A DNA stretch of 64,000 nt from Sinonovacula constricta (GCA_007844125.1 CM017565.1:12514618-12578617); one strand, 5' to 3'. Shown: positions 1 through 12,892, counted from the stretch's first letter. Notes: generated by a model from the sequence alone, not told the origin. Program-made: numbers and translations.

Positions 1-501
1 GGCTGATCTCTGTTTTGCTTGATCATGGGCTTTGGTCTAAAGCAGCACATTTTCATGTATTCTATGAGAAGCCTGCTGGTCTTGGTACTTAGACGATGGC
101 ACCTTTCTTTATTAAAAGTTCTTCTCTCTATCAGTAAAACAAACAATCTTTATATTTTTTTTGTAGTTTCTCTATTTGCTGCCCTCTCATTCCCCTCTTT
201 CCTTTATTGACACATTGCCATTCAGAGACATGCAATATTACTGTTCTCATTCATATAGTTATCATGATCTGGGTTGGGTCATATTGACTTACAAATCGGC
301 AACATAGGCAAGGTGGGCTTATATATCTTGACCAAAACATATTTTGTGTGAGCATCCTTAACCCATGTTTATAAACAACAACAAAAAATGCCATGGATCT
401 ATTGGTGCTTGGGGTCCTTTTTTACATCAATGTTAATCTGGAAAGTGATATACATGCAACTGGTTTGGTAAGTTATTAGCCGAGAAAGCAAGATTCACTT
501 T

Positions 502-1162
502 GGTCATGTGACACTGCCATGGTCATATGACACTGCCATGGTCATGTGACACTGCCATGGTCATATGACACTGCCATGGTCATGTGACACTGCCATGGTC
601 ATGTGACACTGCCATGGTCATGTGACACTTCCATGGTCATATGACACTGCCATGGTCATATGACACTGCCATGGTCATGTGACACTGTCATGGTCATGTG
701 ACAATGCCATGGTCATATGACACTGCCATGGTCATGTGACACTGCCATGGTCATATGACACTGCTATGGTCATATGACACTGCCATGGTCATGTGACACT
801 GCCATGGTCATATGACCACTGTCATGGACATATGACACTGCTATGGCCATATGACACTGCCATGGTCATATGACACTGCTATGGTCATATGACACTGCCA
901 TGATCATATGACACTGCCATGGACATATGACACTGCTATGGTCATATGACACTGCCATGGTCATATGACACTGCCATGGTCATATGACACTGCCATGGAC
1001 ATATGACACTGCTATGGTCATATGACACTGCCATGGTCATATGACACCGCCATGGTCATATGACACCGCCATGGTCATATGACACTGCAATGGTCATATG
1101 ACACTGCAATGGACATATGACACTGCCATGGTCATATGACACCGCCATGGACATATGACACC
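502..1162. repeat. 19-bp minisatellite with E-box/M-box-like palindromes
   Basis: About 35 head-to-tail copies of a 19-bp unit, CATGGTCATATGACACTGC. The unit contains the palindromes CCATGG and GTCATATGAC. A recurrent variant turns CATATG into CATGTG, giving GTCATGTGAC. Copies in the left half alternate the two forms; those to the right are almost all CATATG. The array lies in the intron before the coiled-coil terminal exon. Confidence 0.95.
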
Positions 1163-1448
1163 ACCAGTTAACATCACATCATGGCTGACTAGTCAGTAAG
1201 TGTATACCATTGTTGGCCTTTACCCGTCCAGTACAAATTGATCAGGCCTTTGGACAATACACGGCAGAGTTGAGCTGTAGCATCAGAATATATGTATTTT
1301 GTACCAAGTATAGAGAAGGACATATTATCACTTTTGCATGCAGTTGTTGAAGCCATTGCATGTCAATAAAATAATGTTATTAGTTGACAAACATAGCCTG
1401 TCAAGAGTTTTTAGACTGTGTTAAAGCAGTTTTTTTTGTGTGTTACAG

Positions 1449-1622
1449 GAACTCACCAATTTAAAACTTAAATACAGCATACAGTCAGAGAAATTGAGAG
1501 AGCTCGAGTGCAAGGATAAACACACTTTCTTGACAGCCAGACATGCAGCAGAGATCGATGTGCTCAAAGAAAATAAGAAACCAAGTCACAAGACCTTCTT
1601 TTCAGGGGACTTCACAAAGTGA
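1449..1622 (+). CDS. Terminal coding exon of an unidentified coiled-coil protein (partial)
   Basis: The exon follows a strong acceptor (T-rich tract, then TTACAG) and runs 57 codons to a TGA at 1620-1622. The peptide begins ELTNLKLKYS, continues as a charged Lys/Glu/Leu-rich helix with heptad-like spacing for about 45 residues, and ends in a short polar tail (FFSGDFTK). This is typical of the C-terminus of a coiled-coil cytoskeletal or centrosomal protein, but I do not recognise the family. Reading phase is taken as 0 because only this frame is open. Upstream exons must lie before position 1; nothing in 1-1440 looks like another coding exon. The probable 3' UTR follows, with AATAAA signals at 2648, 2709 and 2770. 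Confidence 0.55.
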   Translation, partial: ELTNLKLKYSIQSEKLRELECKDKHTFLTARHAAEIDVLKENKKPSHKTFFSGDFTK

Positions 1623-2790
1623 CATGTTAGAAGAAAAACATACCAAGTTAATGAAGGTTTTAGGTTGATTATAAAACCATTCAGATGTTTTCAAGCATCA
1701 GATTTACTACATTGGAAGGAATAAGAACATTTGGATAAAAAGTGTAATTCATGAGAACTGTCAAAACTTGAGCAGAAACTTGGAGAACCCCAAGCTATTG
1801 TGTATCGTCACTGGTGCCATTTTCTCAAGCTGCAGATTGGTGGGTGGAACCATACCATCATATAAGGAGTGTTAGTGCTTGAATAATAAGAAATCTCATA
1901 TTTTAATAATCATAAAATATACACCTAGATGATAACACTTAAGATCTTGTCTGTAAAATTGTCATCATTCTTTTAAACAGTTCAAAAATTCACACAATGA
2001 CAAGATAATCTTAATTTATGTTAAATAAATTGAAAAATAAAATGTTATTAACAAAATTATTATTTTTATAAAAGAAAAATCTATATATAAAATGGAGTAT
2101 GTAAGAAGACCATCCCAGCAGATGATATTCTGATGCCTCTCGTTGATGAAATGTGAAGCACTTGAATAACCCAGAAAACCTTGACCCTTTATGCTAGAAG
2201 AACTGCTCAAGTTACTTTTCAGTTCTACAGCACTATTATCAAAGTTCACATTTTAATGGAGAAAAAGAACAACTACATGAAACATATGCTTTAGAATTTA
2301 AAAGAACACACAGATTTACTCAACTCATCGTTTTTAGGATCATATGAACCAGCTGACAAAAGGACCTTTAAAAGTAATGTTTTCAAAGCACTGTCTTAGA
2401 AATACTTGGAAAAATAGAAAGTATTACATCATCTTGTGATTGGTTCCAAATGTCTAAAAATCTTTAATGCGATAGAGAATGAGCTTTTAGACATTTGATG
2501 ATTGAAAATGAAGACGCTAAACAAAATTTTATCTTAAGTCTCGTAGAGATCACACATTTTAGTCTTAAGGCCACTTTTTTCTGAAACAAAAATTTGGATC
2601 CTAATCAAAGCAAAAATGAAATGTTTCTATACGCAATTCTTTGTGACAATAAATAAAACAAAAAAGATCTATCAGAATGAAATGTTTCTATAAGCAACTC
2701 TATGTGACAATAAATAAAACAAAAAAGATCTATCAGAATGAAATGTTTCTATAAGCAACTCTATGTGACAATAAATACTGAAGCAGTATG
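1623..2790 (+). other. Probable 3' UTR of the coiled-coil gene
   Basis: AT-rich sequence without convincing ORFs follows the stop codon. AATAAA hexamers occur at 2648, 2709 and 2770, each in one copy of a 61-bp direct repeat. The UTR end is inferred from these signals only. Confidence 0.35.
2613..2776 (+). repeat. 61-bp direct repeat, about 2.7 copies, each with a poly(A) signal
   Basis: The unit starts AATGAAATGTTTCTATAAGC and includes GTGACAATAAATA and AAAAAAGATCTATC. The last two copies are nearly identical; the first differs at a few positions. Every copy carries AATAAA. Confidence 0.85.
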
Positions 2791-2949
2791 TTGATGTAGT
2801 CTTTAAAATGCTTATTTATGCTCAATTGTTGTGTTTCCTTGGTTAATATATGTGTCATATTTATGGAACATACAGACGTAAATATATTTATATGAAGATT
2901 AATAAAACATCATCTATATTGTTGCTTACTGTTATCTGTATTTGTTATT

Positions 2950-3311
2950 CGGGCTGTCACGGATATGTAAAATATTGATATTATATTGATCAATTGCTAA
3001 TACTAGTTTTAAAATATTAATACTTTTGGTGGGAAATTAAAAAGGAAAATAAATAAGAATTTTTTCTTTCACAATTAAACCCACACAGCAAGAGGATAAA
3101 CTGTCTACCCAGAATGGCTGACTGGTCAATGTAGGTAACTTAAAACTGATAATTATTAAAAATTCATTTTATTTGTACAACATTTGTATCAATAAAAGAG
3201 ATATTTAAAGTTTAATTTGTTATTTGACCATTGATTTATCTACATTATGTCTATTGTTCTTAAGATTTATAAATATAATTGAATGCAAAATAGCAAATCA
3301 TTGACAGCCCG
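2950..3311. mobile_element. Putative 362-bp inverted-repeat element
   Basis: The left end CGGGCTGTCA (2950-2959) is the exact reverse complement of the right end TGACAGCCCG (3302-3311). The interior is AT-rich and non-coding. Part of the interior (about 3084-3240) resembles sequence at 5415-5560, and a related GACAGCCC end occurs near 5645, so the family may be dispersed. No clean target duplication is visible. Confidence 0.4.
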
Positions 3312-6188
3312 ATTTGTATTTGTGTAAATATGGTCTTAATTTAGTTGCAGGGACATAGCCATTCAATTTCTTTGAATGTAGAGATTATTAAAATATTAAT
3401 TTAAATTGTTACTTATTTCATCTGTATTTGTTATTGTATGTGTAAATTAAGTCTTGATTTATAGTGATGCATAAATGTGTGTGTATATATATGTATATAT
3501 ATATATTATTGTTGTCATCTGCATTCATTATTGCTATTTGTACTTCTGGAAATTTGCCCTATTTGACTTGACTATTCTACTAATTATGAGATCTATTCTG
3601 CTTACCTTAGAGTTGGCATCACAATGAAGAGTAGGTTAATGTTTAATGTGCAAGCTTTATCAGGCTTATATCTCTGTTACTAGTGCTTAGGTTGGATTGA
3701 ACTTTCACACATCTTCCTAGTTGTAATATTGTCTGATAATGACAGTTTTACAGTCCCAGGTTAGATTTTGTTAAAGACTATGGCCCTGATTTGACTTAGA
3801 ACTTGTAGTGCATGTACATCAGGTTTCCGTTTTACATGCAAGTACTATCAAGCTAGCATCATACTATTAAGCTCTAGAATTAGTGTGCTGCAAGAACTCT
3901 TGCACAGATTTTGATCTATTTCTATAAAGAGAAAGTATAGTTTAACATGTGTAAATAGATTTGTAAGCTAGTAACATCACTGAAAGACAATTATATGAAG
4001 CTTTGCATGTACATTGTATTTGTCTCGTGTATGGACAGTTGTTTAAGGAGTTTTGTTTTAGGAGTCATACAGATAATGTCACGGCTGTAATGTTATAATA
4101 ACCATTGACCAGGACAACTGCTCATCCTTATAAATAAGACTGGTATTGTCATACTTTTGTCATTTTTTCTGTCTTCTCTGTTTAGTTCTCACATTCTTTC
4201 ATCTGAGCCTTCTATATTTCTATACATTCTTCTGTCGTCCTTTACTATTTTCATGTATATAATGTTGGAACATGATTTTTCTTTTTCTCTTTTTTTCTTG
4301 TCTGTGACATTGTCATGAGATATTGGTTCAATCAATTTTTGTTCGTTAGCTTTAAGATTCTACTTTATTTTTACTGCAGCATCCATTTAACAGCAGTTGC
4401 TGATACTATTATGCAATGCTGTTTTCAAAGTACACATTTCTAAGCAACATTAATTTAATTTAGAAACTGATCTGGGGTGTGGAAACCCTTTTCTTTTAAT
4501 GTCCGCTGGCAAGTTGGATTTAAATACCTACTGATCTGTCACAAAATTCCACCTGTCTGGATATTAATTAATATTTCTTGACATTCCGATAGGACATACA
4601 TTCATTCACTATGCCTAGCATATTAAAGATTTGGAAATATTTTCATTATTCTTTAATCATGCCTTGAACCACATTTCACATGATTTTTAGCTAACACATC
4701 AGCTGGACATTCCTAATGTTAATCCCCACTATGTTTTATGGATTTATTAGAAATAAACTTTAAACAAAAGTTTCTTGATATGAAAAGCAGTATACAACAA
4801 ATATTATGTTGTCTGCGGACAAAAAATTCCTTATAACTTATTTGATTGTTCAAGCTGTATATATTCACAGTAAATTTGAAATATGTTCAATATACTATGT
4901 ATAATCCATCTTAATCAAGACATTGGTTCTTTAAATCCCTAATTTGCCCGCTGTAAACCATGAGACATAACTCTTTGTTAATTGTTGGAATAGGATATTT
5001 TGCACTTAACATTATTGTCTTGGCATACAATTTTATTGCAAAATCACTTGCCACATATTCTTGTTTGATGTTACAACTCTTTTTGCACCAAGTTACTGGA
5101 TAAACGAATAGCTAAGTGTCACATTGTTTTAACCTGTATTGAGCAAAGGGTATGTGTACATATTAATTTGTTCCACGATAATTATTCTTTTGAGGTTCAT
5201 TGTGACACTTAAGATCAGGTCAGTAAAAGAGTTAAGCTTCTGACACTGTATAAATGTACGAGTGCCTGTTACATGATAGTGTGTTATCATGCTGTGTTGC
5301 TGTGTAATAACCTACATGTTCTATTATGTTTATGCATTCTTCAAAAATGCTATCATGGTTAAATAATTCTTTAAACATTGTTCATCATGCCAAAATGCCT
5401 TATAGAGATCACACATTAATTGACCTACAAAGAATGCCTGACTAGTCAACGTAGATCAGTAACTTCCCTGATAATTATTTACCATTGTTCAATTTGCAAG
5501 ATATGCATAAAGCATTGCCTTATTTGTAGTGATAAAAGAGCTATGTATTGTATAGCTCACAGTTTGTACATTGATATTGATATGTTTGTATATTGCCATC
5601 TTCCATTTATATATATATCATTGATAATCAGAATAGAAAATCAAGACAGCCCTTCTACCTTTGTTTTGTTTGTCATTAGAATCCATAATGCCCTATGTTC
5701 GTACTCGTTTTAAGGCAATTAATTACACACACAAAACAACATAACTGTTTTTTCTTCTTTATTTAAAAAACAGCATAATTCATTTAAAGTTGCAGAATAA
5801 ATGGAATTACAAAATAAATGGAATAATACTTTGTTTCCAAGATGGCCAACGTTTGTCCATCCTATTCAGAAAAAAGTCACCAGAGATCTGACAAAATTAA
5901 TTATCTCGTGAAATAAACTAGGGCTACCAATTGGAACCTAGTATTTCTTCCATTTCTATGTATAAAATTATTTATTTTGCCAAGAAAATGGTATATTGTT
6001 TACATTTCATTTGTAATTTGCATATTAAAAAGTTGGTTTATAACGAGTCCATATACATTCAAATAGAATAATCTTCCTTGTTGTTACCTTTTCCACATAT
6101 ACCTTCCTGTATAAACTGGGCAGACAAAAAACAAAGTAAATGTTTTTTATGTTCCACTCAACAATTGACAAAAAAAGTAGATGTGAAA

Positions 6189-6251
6189 AACAAAGAATAT
6201 GTAATGATCAACAAAGAATATGTAATGATCAACAAAGAATATGTAATGATC
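6189..6251. repeat. 21-bp tandem triplication
   Basis: Three perfect copies of AACAAAGAATATGTAATGAT plus C. The period is a multiple of three, so open frames run through it, but nothing suggests translation. Confidence 0.9.
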
Positions 6252-6640
6252 AGACAGTTTCTTCTGCATACTTTGGAAAAGGCAGGAAAGGTTGTTTAGT
6301 TTTTGGTGTTGTATCAAACCTTTAAATACGTATTAACATATTAAAACGATCATGAAGAAAGGATAAATTCCTTCTTATCTCCATTGAGAGTAGAAATTTC
6401 CATATATGCACATTGTCTCATTTAATGGTTAGTTTGTTACATGATTTATACACTCAAGCAATACTGCTAAAAGTTTCCATATAATTGTATTGCAATGAAT
6501 GCCATATTTTATGTATTTTGTGAGCTGAAGCATTTTCAGAAATTGCTTTCATATAACTCCACATTTATAAGTGAAAGTGAGGAAAGGGGCCTAGCTGTTA
6601 TCATTAAAATAATCTCAAGACCATACTTATAATGGTAAAA

Positions 6641-6646
6641 TTTATT
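6641..6646 (-). terminator. Poly(A) signal of NIPSNAP copy A
   Basis: TTTATT on the plus strand, i.e. AATAAA in the transcript, about 87 nt downstream of the TGA at 6735-6733. It is the nearest canonical hexamer. Confidence 0.5.
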
Positions 6647-6732
6647 AAATATATAGTCCAAAGTTTTATAATACTTTAACAGGTTTAGTTATACACTCTC
6701 CAATCAATTTTAGTTTACTGATAAATCTTTGA

Positions 6733-9700
6733 TCACTGCATAGGTGACCATGGTGCTGCAACCAGGAGTCTGGATTGAACAATCTTCACACCTGGGAAAA
6801 TATAAGTTGCAAAACATTTAACTCATTTTGTTGAAAACTACCATTTTATATTAAAAAACCCCACTAGATTTCCAGTCAAGTGTAAATTTATGCATTACTG
6901 GATAATTTTTTGGTATACATGCATATGCACATTAAAAAAAAAAGTCATAAAACTATCAAAAACCTCTAGAGTTTATACAATAATACATAAGGAAACATTT
7001 CACAGCACTGAGCACACATGTTACTTACAGGAGAGTTTTCTGCTCATTGCTTGGGATGTTGCAGACAGAATTGAGAATTTACAAAACCAAAAAACAAGCA
7101 AAAGCAACTGTTATCCCTTCGTCTATTAAGCACACACTTATCAGGCCTAGACAAATAGTGTCGATCCAGATGTGCAAACTCCTTCTGGAAGCTGTCTGAT
7201 CAGGAACTGAAGTATATGCTGATACGTGTAGGCATAAGTAGTTGTTTGAAAATAATTAAGAGTAAGTGTGGACTTTTAATTAATTTAGAATTAAAAGTGG
7301 TATAATCCAACAGTTTGCCTATATTGAAAACATGTAACAATATGTCATGGCGATGCTTTGGGGCATTCGGGCATTATTTCTGCAAAAAACTCGTATCTTG
7401 GTCATAGTAAAAACAATTTTTAACACTGCATAATTGTTACACTGTACAAATCTCTAAAAATCACTAAAAAGGACACTTACTTGGTTATGTTATAAAAAAA
7501 TGTTTGATTCAAACTGTTGGATACCACCTTTAAAATAATGCTTGATTACTTACTCTGAGTTTGACAAGGAGAAGATTTTAATATATTATCAGCATCTGGA
7601 TGGTACCACAGCAGAGTTCCTGAAACACAAAGAACCACAAAATATGATACTTTACACTACATAATCTTATTAGACAAAAATATAAGTAGCATTCTGCACT
7701 ATGATCCAGTGAATATTGCACCTCTTAATTAAGTCTTGTGGTAATGCAGATAATAAATTCTAAACCTAGGATTGTATTGTGGATTTTGTATACACAGTAA
7801 AACTTGGGACTGATTTAAAGGTAAAAATTCTAACCATGCATCACATTGGTGGTACAGACGTTATACAATTTAAGTCAAATTTATTTCATGCAGATGTATT
7901 GAGACTCAACATTGCGGCCGTGAAATCTACACAAAATGACAATGACATAGTTAGTATATGAGAATGTTTAAACATACATACTTAATAAATATTTCAATTT
8001 TAAAATGCATTTTAATCAATATGTTCTTGTAGGGATGTCAACGATTACTGAAGTACTCAATCAGGAGATTATTTTTCACCCCATGTCAGGTCACTTCTTT
8101 GCTAATTAGTCCCTGTCAACTAAGTACCCACCATTTTCCTTCACACTGACATGTTAATTATGCATTTATTGGCATTTCTCAGCACCGCTCACCAACTGTT
8201 CTGATTGGCTACAAAATAACTGATCATCTACTGATTGGTTGTTAGCTCTAATAATCGGACACGATATGCATTTGGCAACTCTTGCTTGGAATATAACGTA
8301 AAATGAAAAAAGATGGTAAAGAAAACCAAGTGATTGATCCGCAACTGTCATTTAATTGTCATCTGACATTTACACCATGCCACTTAATTCTGATCTGTCT
8401 AATTCACAAAAACAATGCCATAGGTTGAGTCAATTCCCAAGAAGCCCTTCAAGTCAGTGAAACATACACTTTATGGTTCAATATTAGCCTATTACGGTGG
8501 AACAACTACTATGCTTAACTATATCATTGTTTTAGTTATAAATGCAATTACATTCTCCAACTATTTGCATAACAAAATCAACTTTCATTTTTTTCCTTCG
8601 ACTTTTTTCTTCTATTTCTACTACCACCACAGTACTTTTTTTTATTACAGATAGTTTCCATGTGATGTCATAGGCACTGATAAGACAGTTTAAGGCAGCC
8701 ATCTTTGAAGGCAGGACCTAATGCAGGTCAAAATCTGGAAATATGTGCTTTATTAAACACGCCACTGTGTTTTTTTTATTTTTCAGTCTATTTTATTGAA
8801 ATTTTATATCAAATTTAACAGCTTTTATGAAGTATTTTAATATCAAAACTATACTTTGATAGTTTAAAAGGTACCAAAAAAAAATTCAACCCAAAATCTT
8901 CACTGTTCATTTTACGTAAGGATGAGCCAATAATTTGATTCATTTATGTGCATTAATTCTTTGCGCATTTATTAATTTTAAAAACTTGTATTCCAAATGT
9001 ATAAATTTCAAGAGCTTTCCAAAGGTGTATAGCTTTTAATTTTTGGACCACAAATGAAGAAATTACAAGAAAATAAAATTTACGCTTCTGTACAAATCAT
9101 CTGAAAATCTTAGATAAGGGATCTTCATTGATGTGGAAACTATCAATTCCAACTAAAACTATGTGAGTTTCTGAATTTTGATGACTTTATACAACAATCA
9201 CCATGGAATGTTTACCAATCTAAAAATAGAACGCATAAGTCTGGATGGAAACACCAACACTTTTTTGTGGCAGTAAAAGTTACACAAAATGACAATGATA
9301 TAGTTAGCTTTGGTATGTTTAAATGTATTGCCTAAATAAGTATTTCAATTTTCAAATGTATTTTCAGCAGTATCTTTTTTATTATTTTTCAAATTTTAAA
9401 TGTTTATACATCATAATCTTCAGGAAAAGAAGGAAACATGTTGTTTTTTTACAAATGACTCCAACAATAAAGCTTCAAAGTATATTCAGCATAAACATAT
9501 AAAACATATTTAGCCAAGGCAAGAAATATAACCATATTTAGTCATATATTGCCAATAAAAAAGAGTTAACATAGGGTGAAAACTACATTTTTATAAAGAA
9601 AATGACCGAGTACTTGTCTGAGGAAATGACCAAGTTCTCGACTACTGCTTTTAAGTAATCATTGACATCCCTAGCTGTATTTAAACAAGGTTCTGGCAAA

Positions 9701-12700
9701 AAATGGTTACACCAAATACACGAGAAGTAATTTGAACGAAGCATACAAAAGTTAACTGAAACAGTTGTATCTGTGTTATAAGCTTACAGTCAAGTGAACA
9801 TGTCTGAAAGAAAATATGATTTGTTATTTTGCAAGATTCACGGCTGAATGCATGGTATTATGTTGAAATGTACAGTCATCTAATTACTAAGGATGTAGTC
9901 ATCTGAACACCACACTCTAGTACTGTGCCTTATGCAACATCTTTTTCTTAGGTATTAGACCAAATGTATACAGTATAATGATTTCAGACAATGCAGTCTT
10001 TTATATTTAACATGAACCAGAACCATCAATACCCATTTCTCCTGGTAGCTGTCCAATGATGTTGTAGAAACCAGTTATCAGTTTAGCTCCTGGCTTATCC
10101 ATGGACCGTACGTGTTCTACCATAGCAACTGGCTCCTGCCCCGGGAAACAGAACTGCTGTAACTCGTATACACCTGACAGTAGAAAACAGAAAATTTTAG
10201 GACAGCACATGAAGAGTTTTTAATGACTATCTCTAATGAAAGGCGCAGAGAGGTTTATATCTGTATTTTCCTTTTTATAATACAATAAATGCATTCTTTT
10301 TACAAAAAACAACAAAATTTCATCGGACAAATAAGTTAGATGACAGCACAAAATGACAAACTTAATTTGATCTGGTTTTAATATACATTGCATTATTACA
10401 ATAATTGACCCTTTCTTAGCTACCAGACTTTATTTATTTGTTCATAATGTACAGTCCAATGGTAGATAAGCCAGCGTTTTATCAAATATCCTCTATAATA
10501 CTAGGCAAAAATCATCATTTTGCAGCTGAAAAAACAATTGCAAAATACATGTAGGCATAACATGCATCCATTTCAAGCAACATTATTTTGGCCATTGTTT
10601 GTGTAACCTAGTTAAAGCGATGTCCTGTAACTATGGTCGGCGTGGCTGCAGCTCATTTGAGGAAGGGTCAATTGTGACGTCCAACTATTTTGGGTGAATG
10701 GAGATCCCAAACAGACTGAGTAGAACCACTGGTGCTCCACAGAACAGCTGGAAGACCTTGACACAAGAACATGCTTGACGAATCTGGGACTTAAACTTAC
10801 ATGATGATGGGATGGGAAGTATTATTAGATTTTCTTGATATAATAGATTGCATACACAGATGGAGAAGGCTTTAAAATGCCACTTTAGGCTCTTTTCACT
10901 TGAGACTCATCTGTCTTAAGAAACTAACATAACTAGAAACTCAACTCTAACTAAAGACTTGTTTAACTATGGACATTCATCTGAAACTCAAGATTGACAT
11001 TTACTAGAGCCTCAGCCTATACTAGTGGCTCACTTGTACTAGTAGCTCACCTGTGGCTGGAGGTAGTTCAACCTGTGTGCCAGGGAGACACCTGGCTAGA
11101 CAGTTGTCCATCCTCAGCAGGAGAGGTAGAATGTGGGAGTAGAATTCTGTCAAGTAGACTGTGTCCTCTGCCAGGGCTGCACGCACAAAGGCACGATGAC
11201 TTAAGCTATCTGAAACAACACGTTTTAGTTTTATCTATAGGTATATTGTACCACTAGCAATCTTCTAGTTTCTAAGAAAGGATACTCACTTAATGCATTC
11301 TTCGTTTGGTAATACAGAGACAGTGTTTACTTTCAGAAGATAAGTACTGCCTTTATCACTGCTTGTCACAAACATCTGACAGGATGCTATACCAGTCACA
11401 TTTTCCTAACGCTAAAGACTTCGAGCCCACACCTTGGCTTGACACTCTATCTTCAGGTCCAAGGGCTGATGTGCAGTCATAGACTGTGCAGTTCGCGTGG
11501 ATAATTCAGGATTATATCTAGCCTTAAGGTATAACAATCCTTAGTAAAGACTGGCTGTGTATTTCCTTGTGTAGACAGCACTTTTGATGTTAACAAACTT
11601 GAAATATATATTTATGCCAGCACATACCATACTCCCAGACATGAACAACATCATTAATGCCCCCGACTTCACTGCTCCAGAAGCCAACTAGCTTCGAGTA
11701 AGACATTCGCTGATGGAATTGTTTCTTGCACATGTCCATAAAAGGCTTCATTCCCTCTGGCTTCACATTATAGGTGCGAACCTCATACACCTTGTCTCCA
11801 TTGCTTGCTGGAGTTGAGGAATAGCTGGCAGTTAACTGACAACTCTGGAAAGACAATGAAAATCAGCAGACGAGGGGGACATACAGATACTATATACTTG
11901 TAACAAAACTTCTTATACAACACAGTCTCTATAGTGGTATTGTATAATTATGTAACAGAAAGGGGAAAAGTGTGCCACTACAAGGATTCGAACCATAAAC
12001 CTCCCAAATACTAGTCCGTCGCTCTACCAACTGAGATGTTAGAATAAGGCTCGATGGACAAGCAGTTTTGTCAAAATGATGTGCTATGGACAGGCAGTTA
12101 TGTTAGAATGATGGGCAGTGGACAAGCATTTACATAAGAATGATGTGCCGTGGACAAGCATTTATGTAAGAATGATGTGCCATGGATAAGCATTTATGTA
12201 AGAATGATGTGTCGAGGACAAGCAGTTATGTAAGAATGATGTACCGTGGAAAAGCAGTCATGTTAGAATGATGTGCCGTGGACAAGAAATTAAATAATAG
12301 TAAATTGTTACTTCTAAACCCTCACAGCATGTTTAAGTTCCTATCATGCTAGGGCTTCATGTGAGGAGGTCTTTCAACTGATCTGCAGTGCATGTTGGTA
12401 TTACCCAGATATTAAATGTCGACACAGCATCAGTTTAGCAGAGACCTGACTGAGATTGATACTGGTAGGTTATTCCAGGATGTGGGTACTAGTAGGTATT
12501 CCAGAATATCTAACTGTTCTTGTGACGAATAAACATTGGAGATCATATATGCTGTTAGACAAAAGGTGATAAGAAATCACATTCACGCTCTAGTCATCTC
12601 AAGTTTCATGCAATTTTTCACCGATGTTAATTTGGCATAATTAATTCCATAGATGCGTAAACCAGTTAATATTATGTTCTGTATACAGTCAAATAGTACG

Positions 12701-12892
12701 CATGTCTAAACCAGGTACATTAATTCTGACTCATAACTTTATAACTTTGTACCTATGAGAACTTAGTTCGGAATCAGTTCTGAAACTGCAACATATAACA
12801 ATTTATCTTACCTGGAGCAATTGTGACGATATTGTTTTTACTGCGTGTGCACCTTGACAGATAAGTCCTCTCTTCCTTAAAATCGTTGACAT
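6733..12892 (-). CDS. NIPSNAP family protein, copy A (complete, 6 coding exons)
   Basis: Coding exons in transcript order: 12892-12812, 11844-11628, 11209-11051, 10173-10033, 7619-7554, 6791-6733, all with GT-AG introns and compatible phases; 723 nt, 240 residues. Exon 1 encodes an Arg/Lys-rich, acid-free start (MSTILRKRGLICQ) typical of a mitochondrial presequence. The first NIPSNAP ferredoxin-like domain starts near residue 45 (KVYEVRTYNV) and contains GGINDVVHVWEY; the second starts near 153 (GVYELQQF) and includes WYHPDADN; the C-terminus is PWSPMQ. NIPSNAP proteins are mitochondrial-associated; vertebrate NIPSNAP1/2 act as mitophagy receptors, and this protein looks closer to the NIPSNAP3 type. 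AATAAA lies at 6646-6641, about 90 nt past the stop. A tandem paralogue lies 745 bp upstream. Confidence 0.93.
8030..9673. mobile_element. hAT-like non-autonomous element with TAGGGATGTCAA ends
   Basis: The left end TAGGGATGTCAACGATTACT and the reverse complement of the right end (TAGGGATGTCAATGATTACT) differ at one of 20 positions. The interior has no transposase ORF and contains another MITE at 8650-9144. The same terminal motif bounds an element at 61660-62461 that has a probable 8-bp target duplication. Here the 8-bp flanks do not match. A segment inside (about 9240-9400) resembles the left flank (about 7830-8029), so duplication or rearrangement has occurred. It lies in intron 4 of NIPSNAP copy A. 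Confidence 0.6.
8650..9144. mobile_element. MITE, ATAGTTTCC family, copy 1
   Basis: Begins GATAGTTTCCATGTGATGTC and ends ATGTGGAAACTATC, giving imperfect terminal inverted repeats. The body, including GGCAGCCATCTTTGA, AACAGCTTTTATG and AGCTTTTAATTTTTGGACCA, recurs at 62697-63177 in the same orientation and at 24238-24610 inverted. There is no coding capacity. It is nested inside the hAT-like element. Confidence 0.8.
11975..12045 (-). mobile_element. tRNA-derived SINE head (degenerate)
   Basis: On the minus strand an A box (TGGTAGAGCG, 12029-12020) and a perfect B box (GGTTCGAATCC, 11994-11984) have tRNA spacing, and the anticodon-arm region reads CGGACTAGTATTTGG. The anticodon stem is not fully paired and the 3' part runs into GGCACACTTTTCCCC, so this is a SINE or tRNA pseudogene rather than a functional tRNA. 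It lies in intron 1 of NIPSNAP copy A. Confidence 0.65.
12050..12288. repeat. About 32-bp minisatellite, roughly 7 copies
   Basis: Imperfect tandem copies of a unit like GTGGACAAGCATTTATGTAA followed by GAATGATGTGCC. It directly abuts the SINE head. Intron 1 of NIPSNAP copy A. Confidence 0.85.

Larger units (their letters stand above)
3312..6732. other. Intergenic AT-rich stretch
   Basis: Between the coiled-coil gene and the first NIPSNAP gene. I see no coding exon supported by splice sites and family similarity. It holds a TA-rich run near 3486-3510, a diverged repeat at about 5415-5720 related to 3084-3310, and a 21-bp triplication at 6189-6251. The last roughly 90 bases are NIPSNAP 3' UTR. 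Confidence 0.6.

Noticed and set aside
10007..10210. NIPSNAP A exon 4 as the C-terminal exon (frame runs into the intron to a stop)
   Set aside because: A GTATTG donor at 10032 and matching downstream exons at 7619-7554 and 6791-6733, mirrored in copy B, show that the gene continues.
11984..12029. Functional tRNA gene
   Set aside because: Polymerase III boxes are good but the anticodon and acceptor stems do not pair; it is a SINE-type relic.
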